NCBI GenBank assembly: GCA_018372435.1
Contig: JAHAJA010000043.1
Span: forward strand, 1 to 39,012
Direction of reading: 5' to 3'
Source: Clostridiales bacterium
GTDB lineage: Bacteria > Bacillota > Clostridia > Lachnospirales > Lachnospiraceae
DNA length: 39,012 nt
Shown: positions 34,116 to 39,012 of the stretch, piece after piece
How the letters are laid out: the number at the start of each line of letters is the position of its first letter
Numbering within the stretch: position 1 is the first letter of the stretch
Position numbers and translations under genes: made by a program
The notes under the pieces: generated by a model
What the model saw: the letters and a program-made list of their open reading frames with translations, nothing else
Databases searched by the model: none
Told to the model about the DNA's origin: nothing

Positions 34116-34388
34116 ATGGGATTTGCAGAGACATTCAAAGCGTTATCCGATCCTGTTCGCCGTGAAATTCTAGTTATGTTACGGGAAGGTAAGATGCCCG
34201 CGGGTGAGATTGCTAAGAGATTCGATATGACAGGTGCAACCATTTCATACCATCTATCACAATTAAAGAAGGCGGATTTAATACGAGAATCTAAATATAA
34301 AAACTATGTTTATTATGAACTGAATGTATCTGTTTTTGAAGAAATTATGCTTTGGTTCTCTCAATTTGATAAAAGTAACGAGACATAA
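34116..34388 (+). CDS. ArsR-family repressor, SdpR-like
   Basis: The 90-residue winged-helix protein FKALSDPVRREILVMLREGKMPAGEIAKRFDMTGATISYHLSQLKKADLIRESKYKNYVYYELN has the ArsR/SmtB core without metal-binding Cys motifs. Together with the SdpI-like gene behind it, this matches SdpR, the autorepressor of Bacillus sdpRI, which SdpI titrates to the membrane when the toxin SdpC is bound. A palindrome fitting a dimer covers its promoter. Gene order and operator strongly support autoregulation. Confidence 0.9.
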   Translation: MGFAETFKALSDPVRREILVMLREGKMPAGEIAKRFDMTGATISYHLSQLKKADLIRESKYKNYVYYELNVSVFEEIMLWFSQFDKSNET

Positions 34389-34485
34389 CACCTGACGGTT
34401 TAAAAACACAGTTGTGATATCGAGATGGGGTGAGTTTTGAGTTATATGTATAGAAGTATAGGAAAAATGAAGGGAGTGTTTTAAT

Positions 34486-35127
34486 ATGAAGCACATCGAA
34501 AGATCTGTAAAGATAACGGTTTTACTAACTACTATTATATGTCTACTTCCAATTATAATGGGAGCAATCTATTATAAGGAACTGCCTGAACAAATGGCGA
34601 TACATTTTGATAATGCTGGAAAAGCAGATAACTATCTGAATAAAAATTTTGTTCTCTTTGGTTTACCTACGCTGTTAGCGGTGTTGAATCTTTATCATCA
34701 GTTTCGTTTGATAACAGAACCTAAAAAAACAAATTATTCTAAAGTATTATTGGGCTTATCACAGTGGCTGATACCAGTTATTTCAGTAGGTGCAATGACA
34801 TATACAATCCTTGTGGGATTGGGTAAAGGTTTTAATATAAGTAACATTGGAATAATTATTGCTGGAATACTAATTATCATTCTAGGTAATTACCTACCAA
34901 AGTGTCATTTTAACTACACAATGGGTATTAAACTGCCCTGGACTCTAAGTAGTGAAAACAATTGGAACAAAACCCATCGTTTTGCAGGTTTTATCTGGGC
35001 GATTGGAGGAGTTATTATCTTAGGCAGTGCCTTTTGGCCTACAAATTATGTAGTGCTTGGTGTTATTGGAGCTATTGTAATTATTCCAATGGTCTATTCT
35101 TTCTTATTATACAGTCGTGGAGTTTAA
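34486..35127 (+). CDS. SdpI/YhfL-type membrane protein (DUF1648), immunity-like
   Basis: The 213-residue protein has about six membrane helices. The N-terminal DUF1648 part contains YYKELPEQMAIHFDNAGKADNYLNKNFVLFGLP; the C-terminal SdpI part has MGIKLPWTLSSENNWNKTHRFAGFIWAIGG, the conserved signature. In Bacillus, SdpI gives immunity to the SdpC toxin and signals to SdpR. No sdpABC-like toxin genes occur in the window, so this is an orphan immunity/signalling pair, perhaps against rival toxins. It lies 97 nt behind the regulator. Confidence 0.9.
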   Translation: MKHIERSVKITVLLTTIICLLPIIMGAIYYKELPEQMAIHFDNAGKADNYLNKNFVLFGLPTLLAVLNLYHQFRLITEPKKTNYSKVLLGLSQWLIPVISVGAMTYTILVGLGKGFNISNIGIIIAGILIIILGNYLPKCHFNYTMGIKLPWTLSSENNWNKTHRFAGFIWAIGGVIILGSAFWPTNYVVLGVIGAIVIIPMVYSFLLYSRGV

Positions 35128-35137
35128 TATGCTTTTA

Positions 35138-35188
35138 TTAATAGCAACTGCTTATCAGAGAGTCTAGTGATAAGTTGGTTGCTATTAA
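35138..35188. terminator. Hairpin after the sdpI-like gene
   Basis: ttaatagcaac (35138-35148) pairs with ggttgctattaa (35177-35188), and inner cttatca with tgataag. There is no U-run, so the next hairpin probably completes termination. Confidence 0.5.
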
Positions 35189-35203
35189 GTTCGTTAAATA
35201 CGA

Positions 35204-35244
35204 AAAAGCCAGTTATATATATATAACTATAGGCCTTCTTTTGT
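35204..35244 (+). terminator. Terminator with alternating AT stem
   Basis: aaaagcc... ggcctt surrounds a self-complementary gttatatatatataac (35212-35227), followed by TTCTTTTG. The stretch 35245-35440 is AT-rich with no gene seen. Confidence 0.6.
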
Positions 35245-35444
35245 TTACATTTCATACTGTTTCCTTCAATTAAAAATATGCTTGTTAATAGCATACAAAA
35301 TTAGAAGGTTATTTATATAAAAAACATAATACAATTCCCAAAATCATTTTACATATAATAATAAACATACACGAAATACACAATGTTTTAAAAACAAAGT
35401 ATATCAATAGATTCCATTTATTATACTATAGAAGGAACGATTAC

Positions 35445-35473
35445 TTGCGACTCATGGAAACATACGGTATAAT
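35445..35473 (+). promoter_or_regulatory. Promoter directly ahead of the hairpin array
   Basis: TTGCGA (35445-35450), 17 bp, consensus TATAAT (35468-35473). Transcription would start close to 35480, within the first hairpin. Confidence 0.7.
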
Positions 35474-35475
35474 GT

Positions 35476-35820
35476 AACTTATCAAGGGCAAATCAAGCAC
35501 GAACGAAGTTCGTATTTGATTTTGCTTGATAAGTTAGCGATAGAACGAAGTTCTTGAGCGAATCAGAATTGCGTAGCGGTTCTGATATAGGGTTTACACG
35601 AAGTGTAAGACCGAAACTCCGCAAGGAGTCATAAGTTAACGAGGGAAATTACGAAGTGATTTCTCGAGTCTAACTGAAAATAGAACGAAGTTCTAGAGCG
35701 AATCAGAATTGCATAGCGGTTCTGATATAGGGATTACACGAAGTGTAAGACCGAAACAAAGTCAAGAAGCTTGACTTGTAAGGAGTCATAAGTTAACGAG
35801 TAGCAACTCCGTAAGGAGTA
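35476..35820 (+). ncRNA. Array of at least eleven hairpins (structured leader or ncRNA)
   Basis: Hairpins lie at 35476-35535 (60 nt, outer stem aacttatcaag/cttgataagtt), 35542-35554, 35562-35586, 35594-35608, 35616-35629, 35646-35662, 35682-35694, 35702-35726, 35734-35748, 35759-35777 and 35806-35819. Loops are mostly GAA, GTA or ATA triloops, or GCAA/GTAA (GNRA) tetraloops; stems contain G-U-compatible pairs. A 77-bp unit (35541-35617 and 35681-35757) is repeated with three changes, and a 19-bp unit ggagtcataagttaacgag occurs twice. A promoter precedes it and a gene follows. No known RNA family is recognised. Confidence 0.6.
35541..35757 (+). repeat. Duplicated 77-bp unit within the hairpin array
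   Basis: Copies at 35541-35617 and 35681-35757 start tagaacgaagttct and end taagaccgaaac. They differ at three positions; one change (gta to ata) falls in a loop, one between hairpins, and the third at the edge of a stem. Confidence 0.85.
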
Positions 35821-35898
35821 GTAATATAAGTCAAGAAGAAAACAAAGGCCAGGATTCATGGAAGGATTGACTTAGTATGCTCTATAAGGAGGAGTATT

Positions 35899-36345
35899 AT
35901 GGAAGATAGACTATTTAATCCAAAAGAGAAAACAGGACAGCTAAAAACCTGTAAACGATGCAAAAAAGCATTTACCTACTATGGGTTTGGGTATGAATAT
36001 TGCCCGATTTGCAAAAAAATTGATAATGAGAACTTTCAAAAAGTTAAAGAGTATATTTACGAACATGGAATATCAAAACTGATTGATGTAGTAGAGGCAA
36101 CTGGTGTAGATGAAAAGACAATTACAACTTATCTTAAAGAGGGACGCCTTGAGATTCCAGAGGGATCAACCTATTATCTACGGTGTGAACGGTGTGGAGC
36201 GAGCATATGTTCCGGGCGCTTTTGCCAACCTTGTGCTACAGTATTAGTTAAAGAATTCAATACGTCCGTTGCCTATAATGAAATTGGTAATAAGCCAATG
36301 ACAGAAGTTACAGGAAAGATGAGATATCTAGATAGTAATTCGTAA
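35899..36345 (+). CDS. YvyF-like zinc-ribbon/HTH protein
   Basis: The 148-residue protein has a first zinc ribbon CKRC...CPIC (18-38), a helical HTH-like centre (YIYEHGISKLIDVVEATGVDEKTITTYLKEGRLEI, 50-87) and a second zinc ribbon CERCGASICSGRFCQPC (about 96-112). This is the order of the YvyF/TIGR03826 flagellar-operon protein family of Firmicutes, whose role is unclear. No flagellar genes are nearby. The Shine-Dalgarno is strong (aaggaggagtatt). The hairpin array lies in its predicted 5' leader. Confidence 0.82.
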   Translation: MEDRLFNPKEKTGQLKTCKRCKKAFTYYGFGYEYCPICKKIDNENFQKVKEYIYEHGISKLIDVVEATGVDEKTITTYLKEGRLEIPEGSTYYLRCERCGASICSGRFCQPCATVLVKEFNTSVAYNEIGNKPMTEVTGKMRYLDSNS

Positions 36346-36418
36346 CGTAACGAAAGATGAAGTTTCCCTTATGAGGTAAATTATGATCATTCAATAAAAA
36401 AGGCTTGGAGGAAATCGT

Positions 36419-38872
36419 ATGCAGAATATTAACAAAGAGGAATTTATAAGAAGCATTGAAGATTATACGAAAGTACTATTTCGAAAATCGGTAAACGAAG
36501 CATCGAAACAACAATTGTTTCAAGCAGTATCCTATTCGGTAAAAGATTTAATAATAGATCAATGGATGGCTACACATAGAGTATACGAGGAAAATGACGT
36601 AAAAACCGTGTATTATCTTTCGATGGAATTCTTAATGGGTAGAGCCTTAGGGAATAATATTATTAATATGGGAGCTAATAAGATTATCAAGGAAGCGTTA
36701 GATGAACTTGGGATTGATTTGAATGTGATTGAAGATCAAGAGCCAGATCCAGCACTTGGTAATGGTGGTTTAGGGCGATTAGCAGCATGCTTCTTAGATT
36801 CCTTATCAACTCTAGGATATCCTGCATATGGTTGTGGAATACGTTATAAATATGGCATGTTTGAACAAAAAATCGAGAATGGATTTCAAGTGGAAGTGCC
36901 AGATAATTGGTTGAAAGATGGAAATCCGTTTGAGATGAAGCGATCAGACTATGCTGTTGAAGTTAAATTCGGTGGTTATGTTCGCATTACAAAAGATAAT
37001 AATGGCAGAGAGAAATTTGTACAGGAAAATTACCAATCGGTACTTGCTGTACCATATGACCTACCTATTGTTGGATATAGTAATAATGTAGTGAATACAC
37101 TACGTATATGGGATGCAGAAGCAATTGATAACTTCAATTTGGATTCCTTTGATAAAGGAGATTATCAAAAAGCTGTAGAGCAACAAAATCTTGCACGTAC
37201 CATATGCGAAGTATTGTATCCCAATGATAATCACTATGCAGGTAAAGAATTACGACTTAAGCAACAGTATTTCTTTGTATCTGCTAGTATACAAAGAGCA
37301 GTAATCAAATACATGGAGAAACATGAGGATATTCGTAACATACATGAAAAGGTATGTTTTCAATTGAATGATACTCATCCAACGGTTACCGTTGCAGAAT
37401 TCATGAGGATTCTTATGGACGATTATGATCTGTCATGGGATGAAGCTTGGAGTATTACAACAAAGACTTGTGCATATACCAATCATACAATTATGTCAGA
37501 GGCTCTTGAAAAATGGCCACTTGAATTATTCTCAAGATTATTACCTCGTATCTATCAGATCGTAGAAGAGATTAATAGAAGATTTATAATAGAAATCCAA
37601 GCAAAGTATCCTAATGACTACAAAAAGATTGAGAAGATGGCAATTGTCTATGATGGTCAAGTGAAGATGGCACATCTTGCTATTGTAGCAAGTTTTTCTG
37701 TAAATGGTGTAGCCAGATTGCATACGGAGATATTGAAAAATCAACAATTGAAAGAATTCTATCAGATGATGCCAGAGAAGTTTAATAATAAAACGAACGG
37801 TATCACACAGAGAAGATTCTTATTGCATGGGAATCCATTACTTGCTGATTGGGTGACAAGCAAGATCGGTGATGATTGGATTACGAATCTACAACACATG
37901 GGAGAATTGAAAGTATATGCAGAGGATCTTAGGTGCCAGAAAGAATTTATGCAGATTAAGTATCAAAACAAAGTACGACTTGCCGCTTATATTAAAGAGC
38001 ATAATGGCATTGAGGTTGATCCTAGATCGATTTTTGATATACAGGTTAAGAGATTACATGAGTATAAGAGACAACTTCTTAATATCTTGCATGTAATGCA
38101 CTTATATAACCAATTAAAGAAGAATCCAGAGATGGACTTCTATCCAAGAACGTTTATATTCGGTGCGAAAGCTTCTGCTGGATATCGTAGAGCGAAAGCA
38201 ATCATTAAGTTGATTAACAGTGTTGGAGATGTTGTAAACAACGACAAATCTATCCAGAATAAATTAAAGGTAGTATTCATTGAAAATTATCGTGTATCCA
38301 ATGCAGAGATGATCTTTGCAGCAGCGGATGTATCGGAGCAGATTTCAACGGCCAGTAAGGAAGCTTCAGGAACTGGTAATATGAAGTTCATGCTGAATGG
38401 AGCGTTAACACTTGGAACAATGGATGGTGCCAACGTGGAAATCGTTGAAGAAGTGGGAGAAGAGAATGCATTTATCTTTGGTTTATCTTCTGACGAGGTA
38501 ATTAAGTATGAGCAAGAAGGTGGATATAATCCGAGGGATATTTATAACATAGATCAAGACATTCGTACTGTGGTAACGCAATTAGTGAATGGTTATTATT
38601 CACCTGAAAACCCAGAATTGTTCCGTGAGATCTATAATTCGTTACTTGATAATAGCGGTGGAGAGAGAGCAGACCAGTATTTTACCCTGAAAGATTTTCG
38701 TTCCTATGAAGCCGCTCAAAAGCGTGTGGAAGAAGCATACAAAGATGAAACTAGATGGGCAAAATCTGCAATCCTTAATGTAGCAAGTAGTGGTAAATTC
38801 ACTTCTGATCGTACAATTGAAGAGTATGCGAAAGAAATCTGGCATCTAGATAAAGTAAAGGTAGAATTATAA
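36419..38872 (+). CDS. glgP: Glycogen/maltodextrin phosphorylase
   Basis: The 817-residue PLP enzyme of family GT35 releases glucose 1-phosphate from alpha-1,4-glucans. It shows VYYLSMEFLMGRALGNN, the PALGNGGLGRLAACFLDS glycine-rich segment, QLNDTHPTVTVAEFMRIL, KRLHEYKRQLLN and the PLP-lysine motif EASGTGNMKFMLNGALTLGTMDGANVEI with Lys656. Length is normal for bacterial GlgP/MalP, and the allosteric N-terminal extension of animal enzymes is absent. It is monocistronic here with lggagg-type spacing (ttggaggaaatcgt) and its own terminator. Confidence 0.96.
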   Translation: MQNINKEEFIRSIEDYTKVLFRKSVNEASKQQLFQAVSYSVKDLIIDQWMATHRVYEENDVKTVYYLSMEFLMGRALGNNIINMGANKIIKEALDELGIDLNVIEDQEPDPALGNGGLGRLAACFLDSLSTLGYPAYGCGIRYKYGMFEQKIENGFQVEVPDNWLKDGNPFEMKRSDYAVEVKFGGYVRITKDNNGREKFVQENYQSVLAVPYDLPIVGYSNNVVNTLRIWDAEAIDNFNLDSFDKGDYQKAVEQQNLARTICEVLYPNDNHYAGKELRLKQQYFFVSASIQRAVIKYMEKHEDIRNIHEKVCFQLNDTHPTVTVAEFMRILMDDYDLSWDEAWSITTKTCAYTNHTIMSEALEKWPLELFSRLLPRIYQIVEEINRRFIIEIQAKYPNDYKKIEKMAIVYDGQVKMAHLAIVASFSVNGVARLHTEILKNQQLKEFYQMMPEKFNNKTNGITQRRFLLHGNPLLADWVTSKIGDDWITNLQHMGELKVYAEDLRCQKEFMQIKYQNKVRLAAYIKEHNGIEVDPRSIFDIQVKRLHEYKRQLLNILHVMHLYNQLKKNPEMDFYPRTFIFGAKASAGYRRAKAIIKLINSVGDVVNNDKSIQNKLKVVFIENYRVSNAEMIFAAADVSEQISTASKEASGTGNMKFMLNGALTLGTMDGANVEIVEEVGEENAFIFGLSSDEVIKYEQEGGYNPRDIYNIDQDIRTVVTQLVNGYYSPENPELFREIYNSLLDNSGGERADQYFTLKDFRSYEAAQKRVEEAYKDETRWAKSAILNVASSGKFTSDRTIEEYAKEIWHLDKVKVEL

Positions 38873-38882
38873 TAGTGGCAAG

Positions 38883-38918
38883 ACGGTGGTTTTGATTTTC
38901 AAAATCACCGTTTTTTTT
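38883..38918 (+). terminator. glgP terminator
   Basis: cggtggttttga pairs with tcaaaatcaccg (one G-U), followed by eight T residues (38911-38918), 10 nt after the stop. Confidence 0.92.
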
Positions 38919-38920
38919 AG

Positions 38921-39012
38921 GTGTGCCAGGCATGGCACTAATCTAGTTAGTGAAAGTCTAACCACGGGTATTTACCGCCAAGTGTAGCAAACCACAAGTT
39001 GGTATCAGTAAT
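38921..39012 (+). mobile_element. Probable 5' end of a group II intron, truncated by the window
   Basis: Two bases after the glgP terminator U-run the sequence starts gtgtgccagg, fitting the GUGYG 5' consensus, then a small gtgcc/ggcac hairpin and a purine-rich, self-pairing domain I-like stretch (tctagttagtgaaagtctaac, ccacaagttgg). Class C group II introns typically insert directly behind terminator stems, which fits exactly. The ORF and 3' end lie outside the window. Confidence 0.6.

Noticed and set aside
34116..35127. Toxin-immunity cluster of the sdpABC type
   Set aside because: Only the regulator and immunity-like genes are present; no SdpA, SdpB or SdpC-like genes lie within the window.
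35541..35820. Possible CRISPR array
   Set aside because: Repeats are only two copies of 77 bp plus unequal small hairpins, without regular spacers and without cas genes.

Overview
The window looks like chromosomal DNA from a low-GC, spore-forming, fermentative Firmicute of the Lachnospiraceae / Clostridium cluster XIVa type. Lachnoclostridium (Clostridium) phytofermentans-like bacteria are the best guess. The reasons are the AT-rich sequence, strong Shine-Dalgarno sites before nearly every gene, a T-box leader on ileS, the [FeFe]-hydrogenase maturation genes hydE-hydG-hydF, a spore photoproduct lyase homologue and a long clostridial-type IleRS. No rRNA, tRNA, CRISPR array or intact transposase was seen.

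Layout. 1-97 is the 3' end of a group II intron (domains V and VI), and 38921-39012 looks like the 5' end of another in the same orientation, directly behind a terminator. 390-2972 is a four-gene operon (LytTR regulator, DUF3021 membrane protein, ABC-2 ATPase and permease). 3475-5475 is a secreted subtilase. 5754-6275 is a small membrane protein, 6332-8920 is clpB and 9273-10811 a SASA-type carbohydrate acetylesterase. 10960-11850 holds an XRE regulator, a tiny Cys-rich ORF and a patch of less AT-rich DNA. 11914-13489 is a SigV/RsiV-like ECF sigma/anti-sigma pair with a matching ECF promoter. 13513-15832 has a MATE exporter and a SagB-type nitroreductase. 16049-18403 is a DUF2975 / HTH / DUF4173 membrane operon behind a strong promoter and a perfect palindrome. 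18541-21193 has an unknown protein, a spore-photoproduct-lyase homologue lacking the catalytic Cys, and a lipoprotein. 21296-24831 is T-box plus ileS. 25050-25394 encodes an almost pure Arg-Asp repeat protein. 25723-29760 has a Met-rich lipoprotein, a second MATE exporter, a DUF3888-like protein and a secreted DUF3298 protein.

29845-34005 is the hydrogenase maturation operon (TM1266-type regulator, hydE, hydG, hydF). It starts with a promoter, a leader of about 150 nt and an intrinsic-terminator hairpin before the first gene, an attenuator arrangement. The hydF terminator runs into an SdpR/SdpI-like pair (34116-35127). Its stem carries the same 9-6-9 half-site pattern as the perfect palindrome over the sdpR start region. 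35445-35850 is a promoter followed by at least eleven small hairpins, most with GNA triloops or GNRA tetraloops, ahead of a YvyF-like zinc-ribbon protein gene. Glycogen phosphorylase closes the window.

The points most worth following up are the hairpin-array leader, the dual terminator/operator at hydF-sdpR, the Arg-Asp repeat protein with a possible sporulation promoter, the hyd leader, the Cys-less SPL homologue, the self-complementary repeat family that supplies terminators, and the Cys-rich 12-residue ORF behind the XRE regulator. All family names come from reading motifs; no database was searched.
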